Below, piece after piece: positions 1 through 13,384 of a DNA stretch of 64,000 bases (position 1 is its first letter; the number at the start of each line of letters is the position of its first letter). The DNA comes from Neurospora intermedia (Eukaryota; Ascomycota; Sordariomycetes; Sordariales; Sordariaceae): positions 496,001 through 560,000 of the forward strand of contig BTPP01000004.1 in assembly GCA_037102815.1 (NCBI GenBank), in the 5' to 3' direction. Under the pieces are notes generated by a model that was given only the letters and a program-made list of their open reading frames with translations, searched no databases and had not been told where the DNA came from. The translations under genes and the position numbers were made by a program.

Positions 1-3000
1 TTACTAAATACTTCCATCCTCTATTTTTCTTATCCTCTACGTAATTTAAAATTACGTCTATCTTATATTCTCCTTCTTCGTCGTCAATATTGCATTAACT
101 ATCCTCGACGGGTCCTAGGGGAGGCTAAAATCTATTAAAAGGATTGTTACTTTTTAGGCTTACTTTAAAATAGGTAATTAAAATAATTAAATAAATACCG
201 GCTATTTCGGGAGGAAGATCGAATTAGTATACTAATTTACTAATATACCTTAGTATTATAAAGGGGCCGGCGCATTATTGTAAAAATTTGTACGAAGGAC
301 GTCCAGGAAAATAATATCCCTTATATAGTTTAAGAAATACCTTATCCCTAATAGCGAAAGATGCTTACTAATATTATTTATTATATTACTTCTTTACTTT
401 TACTATTATAAATACTATAGTTAGTTGGACATCTTCTCTCAATCCGTCTCTCAACGTTTAATATTACTAGAGGGTACTAGGAATATTCTTCTTTACTATT
501 ACGTCCAACGGACTAAATAATTTAAAACTATATAATTATTCGTATAGGGATAATTTAATAGGCTCTAAATATATACTATTTATATTCTATTAGAGGCTAG
601 GTAATACTTCTACCCAATTAAATTCTGGAGCTATATAATAGTAAAAGTAAATAGCTATCTCTATATTTTAATTTCGGCGTTCTACTATACCGTTACTTTA
701 AAAGTAGTATACTATAATTATTAAGAATTTAGTACCTATTATAACTTATATACCTTTCTATATCCTTAACGTAAATTTACAATTACAATTAGAAATAATA
801 CCCTAGGGAAAGCCCTAATTACTCAAAATCAAGTCTCTAACTAATACTCTACCCTAATCTTCGGTTATATATATATAATATCCCGGAATAAAGCGGCATC
901 TTTTGAATATATAGTATAATACCGGTATAAAGGTATCGAAGAAGTCGAATCCAGCGAGGTACTATAGTATCCTAAATACTAATACTTTAGGTAGATCGGT
1001 AATAAAATCCAATACTATAATTCTTATAAGTAGGGTATATTCGGGATTTACTAACTAACAATCCCCTACTATAGCTTCCCTATCGGTATAGTTAAATTAA
1101 TATACTAGGTAGTATTAGACATAATCTTTAATAATTTACGTCTTCTATATTATAATATATTCCTTAAGGTCGTATATTATTCTATCCCTCCCAAAATAAT
1201 ACTTTTCGTCGTATACTACGCTTAATATAATTATAACTATACCTTTTAGAACGTAGAGCCGCCTTATTTTATCTACTAGGTTAATATTATATAGTAAACC
1301 ATTTATAATTTCAAATAGGTACCCGGAGTAAAAAATAATACTATCGACCTCGGTAGTACTAAAGTAACTTCGGAACTCGCCTATAATCGGCCTAAATTTA
1401 GTATCTAATTTATAAGCATCCTCGAATCCCTTCCTAATTTTACTATCTATTTATACTTCGGCTCTTATAAAATAAATATAATTCGTAAATTATATTTAAT
1501 TTAGGACCAATACTTCGTCTAACCTTCCTTTCTTATCCCCCTTAATTAATAGTTAATTAAATACGTCCAATACAAAGTTTAATTTGCCCGCGATATAATA
1601 AATTTATAAATTATATTAGGATAAATATATTAATATATTAATTAACCGTTAATTACTTCGGTCCGTAGACGAAGTATCGAGAATAGTCTATTCGCAAATA
1701 CCTTTAATAGTTATATAATCGGTTAGTATAATAATAGGGTAATTATACGAATAAATAAGGGTACGTAGCCGCTTAACTACCTAAACCAAGCAGGCCACTT
1801 CTATCTCGGAAGGGTTGTAGCGCATTTTAGCCTTACTAAGAGCTTTACTAAGGAATATAATTAGTATAATTTAATTTACTAGAATTATAATTCCCAATAT
1901 CTAATTATAACTATCCCTCAAGTAGTATAGTATTATACTATATCCCCTTTCTAGAGAGCCGTCGATTTGTAAGAAGGCCTATTTATTAGGGTTTAAATAA
2001 TATAATTTTATATTATTATAAATAGCTTTCTATACTACATTAAAAATTCTCCTCTTATTATCCGTAAGTTTGTAGACGGTTTTAATATAATAGTTTATTC
2101 GTTTGGCTAAATTACCGGCGATTATCGCCCCTACCTTTCGTCCTTCTACTAATAATTAAACTTTTCTATTCTATAAAGGTTCGATTATTCTAGCGTAGTA
2201 TAGGATAGAATGGCGGATAAATCTTAATACGCTTATATATTTTTCTAAGGACTTTAAAATATTAGAGAATTCTAAATTTTGGAAGGTAGACATCCTTTCG
2301 TCTATTATCAATAGTCCCAACGTATTTACTTTAAATCTAAGTAATTCTATATTTAAGTAAATAATATACAACTTCTTTAGGGAGAGTATAATATTTTTTA
2401 ATACGAATAAATTAAATATTTACTTTAAATATTTAATATAATCCTCCGCTATATTAAAGAAAATAATAATATTATTAATAAATATACAATAAAATACTAA
2501 GAATATTACTAATAATTAGTTTATAAACTTCTATACGTATATAAGTAAATTACAATAACCTATTAAAGTAACGTTAGGTTATTCTAATCTACATAGGCTA
2601 ATAAAAGTAAGATAATCTCAATATTATAGCTATATACCGAATTAGTAAAAGAAAACCGTAGTATTAATAATAATTATAAACTTTTTACCCCTAAAGGATA
2701 TAATAACTTCTAATTACAATAGTAGAAGGTAATTATTAGGGATAATAACTTTATTAAATACCCGAAGATCTATTACAATATAGCCTTTTTATTATCCTTT
2801 TACTATTCGCCAAACTACGAAGACTAGATAGGTAAAAGGCGTAGTACAATTAACCTAATCTATTTTTCCTTAATTATATAATAATTTAAACACTTAATCT
2901 AGAACTTCCTAGTCTTTCTTACTCAGAAGGTATAAATAGGCTCGAATATACTAGTTTTACTATCCTTCTACTAAAGGTATATGCATTATATCTTCTTCTT

Positions 3001-6000
3001 TTATTGAAATAACGCCTCCTTCTTCCTATAAGGAAGGGTATTCCTTAATAATATATTCGATTTTTTACACTAATACCTAATTTTAAATATATATATAAAT
3101 GCCCCTTTTAGTAACCTTCTCGGATAGATTCTTAGAAGTCTTAAATCCTAACATTAAATGTTTTTCTACGCTGGCTCTTAGTAGTAATATTTCAATATCT
3201 ACCGTACTATCGGACATTTTAATAATTTTATATACTATATCCTCATCTTTAAACTCCGCTTTAAATACTATTAGGATCTCCTTATCTAATATATTATTAA
3301 TATAATTATATTTACTAAATAGTTCTTTAGGGGGGAAATAGTTTATCTCCACCGTATAGTTAACCTTATCGACTATATTAAAAACTCTAATAATTAGGAC
3401 TTCGAATTTATAATTAAACGAGGTCTCTATTTATATAATAGTAGAAGTAGCGGCCAAATTTACTATTATTCCCTCTAATAATATAAAATACCCGCTATTA
3501 GTAGCTTCAATAATACTACCTACGTAGAACTTCTTAGGAATTACTAGCACGCCTATAGTTGTATTATTAATAAATATTACGGAGGGGGACTTTAAATCTA
3601 CTACTATATTAGCCGCGGCTATATATTTTAAATTAAATATAAAGCTTCGCCTTTTAGGGAGCGGCTTATACTAAACCGGGATATATTTAGATTAGCTAGG
3701 TATAATAATAGTCTTTTTAACGGTTATAACCTTACGGAAGCAAAGCTTCGAATTAGTTTACATAATAAAATCAACTTAAAAATTATTAAAGTTTTAAAAG
3801 GTAATAATTTTAGACTTATAGTCCATATTAGTAATATAGGAGTATAGGAAATTATTTCCGAATAAGATATTTAATTCCAATTTATTAATTACCTAGGCTC
3901 CCTTAGTAAACTTTATTAAAGTAGGGTTACCTTTCTTATTATATCCTTCGAAATAAATCTTAAAAATTACCTATTCAGAGATATTAATCGATCTTCCACC
4001 TACCCCTCTCACTTTAACGTACTTTATTTCAATAGTATACTCTAAAGTCTTTAAATATCGCCTCCCGATCAAGGTTCTACCTATACCAGGATCTATATAT
4101 ACCTCGGATAAATAACCATTTAGAATTGATTTAATATTGACCCTTATATAAATATAACTAGAAATAGGACTATTATTAATATTAATAATAATTATTATTA
4201 TACATACTTCGCAAATTTTTATTAGAGCTATTATTTTAATAGGGATTAATATAATCCGGAGGACAAGGGTTAGCTTTTCTTCCTTCAACCTTCCTTCTAC
4301 CGTTAGTTTACACTTTTTAAAATACTTAAATAGTACATTATACAATTTATAACGGTTCTTATAATAATTATATATTCGCTACTCGAATACTAAGGGTAAT
4401 AGGGTTTTAAATTTCTCGGTTCTTACTACGAACGGAAATTTGCAACAATTTCGGTACTACTTTTTATACTCCTTAAATTTAAAACACTTAGAATATTTAC
4501 AACATTTCTTAACTAATTCTAAAATAAGGTAAGCTATTATACTCTCTATAGAATCTATATTAGAGTTTAATTCCTCGTTTTTACTTTCTCTAATATAGTA
4601 GGTTCGCTTATATATTTTCTTATTATAACTAAAGTCTCTATTGCAGCTACAATCTTAATTAGTATTACTACGTACGGAATAATAGTCGCAATTATAATTA
4701 TAGTAGCAATCCTAATTTTAGTAATATTCCTAGCTTCGATCGTAGTTACAATCTTAACTACAGTCGCAATTATAATCCTAACTACAATCGCAGTTATAAT
4801 CCTAACTTTATTCGCAATTACAATCCTAATTTCGATTATAATTATAATCGCGGTTATAAAAATGAGCCTCGAAGTTTAATCGGTTGGATAAATTTGTACT
4901 TAAGTCTTATTTAACTATAATTATAAATATAGCCCGGGATATAGTAATTAATTATATATAATTAATTAGAGTCTCTCCCTCTATTAAGGCTCTTAAATAC
5001 TATTTTATTCGGAGATCTATATTTAACTAAATTTATATTATAATTCTATACTAATTAGCATTATTTTTAATTAAAATACCTATAACCTTAATATAATGTA
5101 TTTACTTCTAAATATAATAAATAAGAATACTATAATTATTATTAATATTGTAAAGGTAGAACCGGCCCCTCGCAAATTTTACTATAGTTATAGCCAAATT
5201 TAGTAAAAAGTATAAAATTAAACAATCTAACAGTTCGTAAATACCTTTTTCTTTCTAACTAAATTTAATATTACTATTAATTTCTACTATCTACTAAATA
5301 TAAACTATACCTACTAAATATATATAGAATAAACGCGTAAATTATTTATTTATTTTACTTATTAAGTACCTTTATTTAACGTCGGTAATAAAGGATAGTA
5401 CTTATTTACGAAAGGTATAAACGTTGGTATATATAATATATTTACTATTATTAATAATACCTTAATCCTTAGGGTTATATCTATTAAAGTCGAAGCTTCT
5501 AATATTTTCCCATTTAACCTTTTTAAAGTTTTCGTTATCGTTATTATAATTAAATCCGTAGTATTATCCGCCGTTAGGGTCTAATAAACCGTTTCCCCCT
5601 CTAAATAAATTAGGTAGACTACTTCCGCCTAAATATAAATTAGGTAATATACAACCGATTAGAATATAGGGTAACCGGCTATTACCGCCGCCTCCGCCTC
5701 TACTACTATATAAGGAGTCTAATAAATTTAATAACTCCCTTTTATTATTACTAGAGTAAAGCGGACTATCGTCGCTATAAATAATCTTAATATTACCTAT
5801 TATTTACTCGGGCGGTATATTATTTAGAATAATAATAAATTTAGCTAGAGAGCTTATAGAAACGCTAGGTCCTCGGAATTAATAGGATATCTAAACCTTA
5901 ATAGGGGTTAGTACTAACGTTCCCCTAAAATTAGGCTACTTAATAAAAAACAAATTTATACTCTAAAGTAGAACGAACTAAATTCGAATTAAATTAATAG

Positions 6001-7900
6001 AAGTATACATTTTTAGCGGTATAGTAATTATCTTAGGCTTAATAATCTTATCTATAATTTAACCAACCTTAATAAATAAAATATATTTTCGGAAGGGGTT
6101 AATCGGAGATAATACTTTATAAGGGGCTTCCTCAAATATACTTTCTATAGAAGTTTAGAAGGTATAAATCTTACTCTTTTTTACTTTATTTCTAATAATT
6201 ATTTTAATTAACTAATTATATATAATAATTTTAAAAAGTACGTCGAAAATATTATTAGCCTCGTAAACGCTCATTTTAATTAATAATTTAATTAGGGCTA
6301 AAGGATTATAGTCCTCCTTTAATTAAATTCGTATAGGGTTAGGAAGAATATAAAGGTTATTAAATAATCCTTTCAATACTTCTTTACAAATTTCCTTTAT
6401 TACCTCGGTATAAACCCTATTAATTTATTTAATAACGTTATCTATAATAATCTTAACCGTCTCCTTCTATTAATTAACTAATTTTTTAATAATACTATTT
6501 AATATAGTTTCTAAATACTTTTTTTAAACGTCGATTTACTTATTTAAAGCCTTTTAAAAGTTACTACTAATCTTGCAATACTATAAATCGTTCAAAGCTT
6601 TATTTTCTTTATCTATTTAATTAATTATTTCCCTAATACTCTACAATTATCTAACTAATATATCGCTAATTTTAGATAATTACCCCGCAAGTAGGTTTTC
6701 AATCTTTTTACAATTTTTATCCAAGGAGTTTTGGACGTTAATTAATTATAAAGTAATTTAATTAAATAAAATATTAATCTACTTATTAAATTTAATATTA
6801 AAATATTCGATTAATTCTTTATTATTACCGAACTTAGCCAATTTTACTAAGAAAGGCTTATTTAAATCGCTATAAAATAGACTTATAATTCTAAATTCGC
6901 GCTCTAATCTTAATTATAGCACCGGGCCTTAATCTTTTAATATTTTATAGCGAAGGTAGCTTATAAAGGGGTATCGAAATTCGCAATAAAGGTCCGTAAT
7001 AAAGGGAATATAAATATTAATTAACAAAAATTTACTTCGAAATTCCGTAACAATTATTATATATAATTTATTATAGTCTAAATAATATAAATCGGCTTTA
7101 CTCTCAATATATTAAATATTAACAAACATACTACAAATATACTTATTTTAAATATCCAAAGTATCGGCCAAACTATTATAATTATAACGTCGGGTTAGTA
7201 GGCTAGAGCCGACCTTAGAAGTAGGAAGAATATTTCGAAAGCTTAGTACAAAATCGTCGGACTCAACGAATAAACTAAATATATTTAACAATTAAAGTAC
7301 GTTAAATAAATATGAGTTCGGATATAGTTTTATAATAATAATAACCGGTATTAGAAAATATAGGTAATATATAATTAAAAATTAAATAAAATCGGATACT
7401 ATTATATACCTAAATTCGGTAGTAAGGGAAACCTTTAATATTTAGGTCTTATAATACTAAGATCCAAATAGTAATATACAATTACTTAAATTCGCCGTAT
7501 AAAGTAAAAGAATATAAATATTAACTTTATAATTACCTAAATTCATTACATTATTAGGGATTCTTTATAATTACCTAAATTCGCTATAAAGAAGAAGAGG
7601 GTTAAATTATATTCTCTAAATAAATAGAACACTCTCTTTAAATCGGAAAAGTAATTATATAATCGCAAAAATACCTAAATTCATCTTATATACCTAGTAA
7701 GTACTTCCAATCTTTATAATAGAAGCGATCTTTTTATCGCTCAATATAACGTCGTTTAGTACCTTCTTAAATAAAGCCGGTCGGCAATAATAATATAATA
7801 TAATTTAAATTAAATAATCAAAATTGCAACTACTATTTAATACCGTTAAGAGGGTATTTGAATATAGTAACAATAATATATATCTAATTAAATATATATA
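1..7900 (-). mobile_element. RIP-eroded Ty3/Gypsy LTR retrotransposon relic (runs off window start)
   Basis: The stretch is extremely TA-rich, with TpA everywhere and few CpA/TpG steps, as RIP leaves it. On the minus strand an aspartic-protease-like segment (about 4345-3971, with a DPG-type active-site region followed by LIGRRYLKTLEY) precedes a reverse-transcriptase-like segment (about 2900-2171, ending in a region like the RT/RNase H connection of fungal chromoviruses). The order protease then RT with falling coordinates fits a minus-strand Gypsy element whose 5' side lies near 7.9-8.1 kb and whose 3' side is outside the window. It is heavily broken, with very many lesions, and is a fossil. 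Family assignment rests on these two domains; the exact ends were not found. Confidence 0.7.
4640..4860. repeat. Imperfect 24-bp-period tandem repeat inside the Gypsy relic
   Basis: Units of the form TCGCAATTATAATCCTAACT recur about every 24 bases, degraded by C-to-T type changes. The tract lies upstream (minus-strand sense) of the protease-like segment, where the gag end of the element should be, so it probably derives from a low-complexity part of gag. The role is inferred. Confidence 0.55.
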
Positions 7901-7904
7901 AAAA

Positions 7905-8080
7905 AATGCTCCAAAAAGAATCCAGAGCAGGAAGCTTACGTACGGTCGATTAACCTTAAAGTACGCAAGCCTTATCTAATCTATAGACCCACATACGTAA
8001 GTAGGCTCCTATAGGAGCGGTTCAATTGAACCTAACCGAGCGGCTGGGTTATCTAGTCAGGTAATCTGACGTGTAATAAC
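7905..8080. repeat. Less-eroded segment with two adjacent palindromes, probable LTR portion
   Basis: This short stretch has near-normal base composition between TA-rich relic DNA. It contains two perfect 14-bp palindromes back to back: GCTCCTATAGGAGC at 8005-8018 and GGTTCAATTGAACC at 8019-8032. Its position at the 5' side of the minus-strand Gypsy relic suggests an LTR or untranslated leader. I could not define LTR ends because the partner copy would be outside the window. Confidence 0.4.
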
Positions 8081-8413
8081 GCCAACGATACTATTCCGGT
8101 ATTATATATTATTTATATAGGTTAAAGCGAAATTGTCAGGGTAATTACTAAGGATATTATTAATATACCGTTAGAAGGTTATTAGGGTTTTCAATAATTT
8201 AAAGGGTATTATAAGCTATTTAAAAAGGTTGTATCGTATATAGAAGGCTATTTTCCCTTCTTCTCCTTCGGTTATACGGATCTTATAGAACGTTTATACT
8301 ATATTTATTTTAGTAAATTACTTTATTTTAATTATAATATAGAAGATTTCTTTAATTAAAGATAGCGGGTAGTAGTTAATTTTTGTAATAGCGTTTGGAA
8401 TTTAGTAATTATA

Positions 8414-8730
8414 TATCACGGGGCTAGCGCCCGGAGTACTTGCCTGGCGTGTAAGCCAGGCGTGCCCTCTGGTTGGGTGTACGGGCCAGTCGGCTGTCGG
8501 CAGCCGTCTTAGCGCCGGATGCACTGCGTGCTATTGGGTACATCCCTCGGGGCGCCGCACGGGCTATATTTCTGGCCTTAGTATTTCTAGTACCTTCGAT
8601 GACTACGCCTTTCGTATATTTAATTAGAAGCTCTATGCCTTACTAGTACAAACCTCCCTCTTCCTCTTTATCGATTATTTTAAACTCTCTATAAGGCCTA
8701 CCTACGTATATACTTCGTAGATCCCTTATA
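8414..8730 (+). repeat. Left LTR of the nested gag-only element
   Basis: This is a 317-bp direct repeat partner of 10253-10569, starting TATCACGGGG and ending CCCTTATA. The original ends were probably TG...CA, changed by RIP. The GC-rich core (GGCGCCGCACGGGC) stands out from the TA-rich surroundings. Confidence 0.75.
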
Positions 8731-10252
8731 TTATAATTAACCTTCTTTCTAATACTTTAACTCCCCGGCGGTCTCTAGTATTCTCGCCGTTTCTAACTAC
8801 CCGAAGAGTACTCTAGCCGTTAACTAACCCTTTTTTTTTTCGCTATAGCTTCGATTTCCTAAGTTTAGAACGTTTTAAAGTACTAATAATAGTTCGCTAT
8901 AGCTATCTAAATCCTTATTAACAAATTAGCTATTCTAAAAGCCTCTAGTACTTTTGAATTTTCTAGTACCCCGAAACTAGTACTCCTATACTTCAATAAA
9001 TTTACCGGTAATAAAAAGGAATTTAATACGTAGATTTATATAGTAGAAGTAAAGCTATATATTAACGGCCGTACAATTAGTAATTTGAAGGCCTAATTTT
9101 ATTACTTTTATTCTAGCTTTTTACCGGCCGTCCGTCGGACCCTATTCGCCTTCGCCTAGTCTTCTCTAATTAACCGGACTCCGGAAAAATTGTTCGAGAA
9201 ATTTCGGTTTAACTATAGCGAAGTTAATTAGGATAAGAAAGTAGGCTTCGAATTCTTTTCTTTACAATAGAAATCTAAGGAATCTATTTCCTACTTTCTT
9301 ATTTATTTTAAAGAGGTCCTATATAGAGTTAAAATTAATACATAGCTAGACTAGGCTATTATTAATTCGTTAATATCTTCCCTAAATAATAAATAGTTTG
9401 GGTGCCTTTGTAAACGACTAAAAGCTCTAAATAATTACCCTAAGCTCTATAATTTCCTTTAGCGTTTAAATAATAATAATTTCTTAAGGAGTATAGGGTA
9501 CTCTAGTACTACTATTATAAATAAAGGAGAGCCGATAGATATTGCTACTACTCGGATTAGGGGTTCTAATTCTAGGCTATTAAATACCTAGTAGAAGAGG
9601 TAGAAAAAGAAGGGTATTTATATAGCGTATAGTTCGCCTTCCTATTAGGTTAAGGATTATAAGAAAATTGAGGTCCGGTATATCCGGGTTATTCTAGAGT
9701 CGGTTGGGGGCCCGGAGGAAAATAACGAGATTAATAATAATAGTAATAAGTATTAAAGTATAGATATTAGCCTAGTAAAACCCGAAGAGTAAACTCTAGA
9801 ACTCTATTAGCCGGCAGAATTCTAAAGATACCCGGGGAGGCTATATATACCCTACTAGCGCGTAAGGTAGTAGTAAATCTTACTAAAAGTATATATACTA
9901 CGTACTATTATTATTAGGGATAAAGAATAGTAGGATAATAGTTTTTACAATTGGATAGAATTAGGTGTTATAGGGCGTTTAGAAGATGCCCGGCATAGTA
10001 GCCACTGTATAATCCGGGGGTATGGCCGGTACTAGTATATATATAAATAATAAATATTAAAGTAAATAGGACTTTCCCGGAGAGATATATTCGAGTAATT
10101 CGGCCGTTAATTGTTTATTTAATTGTTTTCTATTGTAAAAACCCGGGCAATAAGGAGTTAGGAGTGTTCGAGAGCACGACGGGGGTATTAGAGCGATTCC
10201 TTCTTATATATAGTATTTTTAGCTATTTTTCGAAGGGAGAAGTAGGAAGTAA

Positions 10253-10569
10253 TATTACGGGGCTGGCGCCCGGAGTGTTTACCTAGCGTGTAAGCTAGGC
10301 GTGCCCTCTAGTTGGGTGTACGGGCTAGTTGGCTGTTGGTAGCCGTCTTGGCGCCGGATGCACTGCGTACTATTGGGTGTATCCCTCGGGGCGCCGCACG
10401 GGCTATATTTCTAGCCTTGGCATTTCTAGCACCTTCAATAACCACGCCTTTCGTGTATTTAGCTAGAAGCTCTATACCTTACTAGTATAGACCTCCCTCT
10501 TCCTCTTTGTCGATTATTTCAAGCTCTCTACAAGGCCTACCTGCGTGCATACCTCGTAGATCCCTTACA
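10253..10569 (+). repeat. Right LTR of the nested gag-only element
   Basis: This is a 317-bp direct repeat partner of 8414-8730, starting TATTACGGGG and ending CCCTTACA. It is followed directly by the TTATA target duplication and then by the interrupted reverse transcriptase of the host element. Confidence 0.75.
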
Positions 10570-13008
10570 TTATAGTAGAATTGTAATCCTCTACCGGACT
10601 TCCGAATAAAGAGGATTAGTACTACGGCCGAAGAGTTATTAGCGTAAATAAACCCTTTATTAAAAAGGTTTCTAAATATTTTTTTTAGTATTAAAAGTTC
10701 GTTTTTTAATATACTATAGAGCAATCCGTAGGGTAATAGTATTTTTTTACTATATTTATCCTTCTTTATTTCCACTTTATAATCGATACCGGGGCGATGT
10801 AGATTAATTTTATCGGCCTCTAACTATTTCTATACGTAGAGTAAATTGTATATATTAGTAGGAATTCTCTTCCTTAATTCTTCGTTAGTAAAGTCGATTT
10901 TAAATTTAAGAGTTTTCTCTACGTTTTCTAAATTAATAATAAATATTACTACTTCTACTATTTCTTTACCGTTCTCTTTTTTAATCCAATTTAGTATAGT
11001 TATAAAGGTAATAGTTAAATAGTAAATAGCTTTTTTAATTTCTATTGTACGAAGGGAAGACCCTTTAAATATATATCTTAAATATAGGATTTAATATTTA
11101 GCTACTCTATATTAGAATCTATATTTATACGGGATTAAATAGGCTTTTATTATAATTAACTACAATTTTCCTAATATTATAGGGAATTATAGTTTAGGAA
11201 TTACGTAAATATAAATAATTAATTTATAATTATAAATATTTACCTTAAAATAAACGATACTTTTAATTTTTGTACCTTCTATTTTAATAGAGGCGTTTCT
11301 AATTTATTTCCGGGGAATTGGGATTATTAGAATTTTTAATTTCTTAATTACTTTTTTACTAATTATAGTATAGTATTAATAACCTTTATTAATAAGGGTA
11401 TAGAATTAATTTTTATTATTAATAGTAATAGGGATTTTAGTAACGTTTATTTTTATAGGACTTAGGAAGTTCGAAGTTCCTGCCTCCTTACTTAGTACTT
11501 CTATCTATTCCTATACCCGGCTTTATATAAGAATTATTCTTTTTCTGACCTTTCTAAGGAAGAATTTTTAGTATTTTTTAATAATAGGTCGATATAAGAT
11601 TTAGTAGCTTTAATATTAATTCTATTAGGACGTTGGGCCGGTCTATATATATAATTACTAATTATATATTTATTAGTACTATAGTATAAATAAAGTCTAA
11701 TTGAATATTATTTATTATATTCCTCTTAAGAGATTTATTTAGTATATTTTGTATCCTTATTATAATTCCCGTTCTTAATTTTAATAGTACTTATTATTAT
11801 TAATATATTATTATTAGTATCCTTCGAAGGTAGGTTTGCAATTTATTCTCGTTGGGGGAAAGACTTCTAATGGTAATTAGCGGCCCCCTTATTACTTCTA
11901 TTAAATTTATAGAAGGTTTAATTCGCTTCGAACCTCTAAATAATATTTTTTAAATTTTCTATATATCGGTTATAAATTTTGGGTATACGGACTGAAATTA
12001 ATTAATTATATAGAGCGTTAGATATAGAAGTATCTAATTAGGCGAATCGGGATTCGTCCTCCTATATTAAACCTCCTACCTTTGTAAGGTTCTTTTTAAA
12101 GATTAGAAAAAAATTAGCGAAGCTTTAATTCTTATGTTAATAAATAATTTGTAAGCGAATTAATACGAATTGTTTTTTATTTTTATTACTAAAGATTAAT
12201 TTTAAATAATTAAATTAATTAATAGGATAATAGGAATTGTTGGTATAATTATAGTGTTAAAAAACCTCTACTTCAATTATTTTATTATTAGGGAATATAT
12301 CGAATAATATTAATTATTTTAATTTATTATTAAAAATTACTCTAATTATTCTCTCTTCTTTATATATAAGGTATAATTATGTAAGGAATAGGGAGAAGGT
12401 CGAAATAGATTTATCCTATTTTAATTACCGAATATTTTTACGTTTAATATTAGGAGTAATAGTAAGGGCGGTTTTTAAGGTAATACTAATTATAATATTA
12501 AGGGTAATAGTAATTATATAAATAATTATTTAAGGGTTATTTTATATTCTCTAAATTATAAGTAGGGCGTTAACGGCGGTTTTAATAGCGTCGGTGAACG
12601 CTACGCTCGTAAAGATACTTCTAATAAAATTATTTCTCTCTCTTTATATTTATTAAACTTCGGCCTATTATATTATTTCTTCTACGTTCGATATAGCGTA
12701 CTATTACCCTTACTATTACAATTATAGTATATTTTAATCTATCGGTTTTATCGGTTGATAGAACCTAATATAACGGGGATAGTACGGTTAATACGGGTGT
12801 TAGTTGTATAGTTTAATTAAAGTTCTATAAAGGAGGGAAAAGTCTATTTAAGATGCGGATCCACCGGCGTAGAGGTTTTTATCGGGGTTGCGCGCTCTAT
12901 ACTACTATAGCTAACGATAGTTCTGGTCTAGAGACTAGAGTCCATAACCCGGGCGCTAGCCCTATGACACACGCGGGGGCCTCTCACCGGCCCCCTGCAC
13001 CCCCGGAG

Positions 13009-13056
13009 CTAACCCTAACCCTCACTAACCTTAACTAACCCTAGCTAACCCTAATA
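13009..13056. repeat. Interstitial telomere-like tract (degenerate CCCTAA repeats)
   Basis: CTAACCCTAACCCTCACTAA continues into CTTAACTAACCCTAGCTAACCCTAA, an imperfect run of the fungal telomere unit in CCCTAA orientation on the + strand. At a true left chromosome end this orientation would place the chromosome interior to the right, which is where the gene-bearing block lies. The tract is too short and degenerate to be an active telomere. It may be a relic of telomere addition or a telomere-derived insertion. Confidence 0.55.
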
Positions 13057-13384
13057 CTAATTAGTAAATTACCTAAATAAAATTATTAACGGCTATTTAC
13101 GGGCGTTATAATAAGTTTATAAAAAACAAGGTACCAAGAGCGACCTGTTACGTGATGGAATCCTTGTTTCTGAGGGCCCCTATTCCCCGTAGCCAGTGAC
13201 AGCCGGTGTGTGGTATGTGCAACGAGCCAGATCGGGAAGCGCGCGATTGTCCAACACGAACTGACAAGGTGGTGTCAAATTGTAGATAGGTATTAGTCTC
13301 TATCACATTGACCTCCGACGACAACCTTCAGCGGACCCGCCCCACAAATATGTGGGTCTCCCCTCCTCGAACTTTTGTGAGAGG
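13057..13384. other. Short non-coding spacer of near-normal composition
   Basis: No gene is visible. It contains a perfect hairpin CCCACAAATATGTGGG (about 13341-13356) and a second stem CCTCCTC...GAGAGGAGG (about 13362-13387) abutting the TIR repeat that follows. It might be a solo LTR fragment, but I found no defined ends. Confidence 0.4.

Larger units (their letters stand above)
8414..10569 (+). mobile_element. Gag-only (non-autonomous) LTR retrotransposon relic nested in a Gypsy RT
   Basis: Two direct repeats of 317 bp (8414-8730 and 10253-10569) bound about 1.5 kb of internal DNA. The 5-bp sequence TTATA flanks both sides (8409-8413 and 10570-10574) as a target-site duplication. The internal part carries a plus-strand gag-like segment from about 8990 (FTGNKKEFNT-type start of a Ty3 capsid region) and shows no sign of protease, RT or integrase, so the element looks non-autonomous. 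The two LTRs differ mainly by C/T and G/A changes, as expected from RIP. It is broken and a fossil; it is younger than the element it sits in. Confidence 0.75.
8081..12850 (-). mobile_element. Second RIP-eroded Ty3/Gypsy relic, interrupted by a nested element
   Basis: A minus-strand segment at about 10775-10575 resembles the N-terminal part of a Gypsy reverse transcriptase (PYGLLYSILKNELLILKK, then SSAVVLILFIRKSGRGLQF). RT-like similarity resumes on the other side of the nested element, below 8413, on the same strand. The rest, up to about 12.85 kb, is TA-rich DNA in which I see only degraded coding traces. It is a fossil with many lesions, and its ends are uncertain. Confidence 0.6.

Noticed and set aside
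4640-4860. CRISPR-like array
   Set aside because: The 24-base units have no unique spacers between conserved repeats and sit in a eukaryotic retrotransposon relic.
13057-13384. Solo LTR between the telomere-like tract and the TIR repeat
   Set aside because: TGTTAC occurs near both ends, but no matching terminus or target duplication could be defined.
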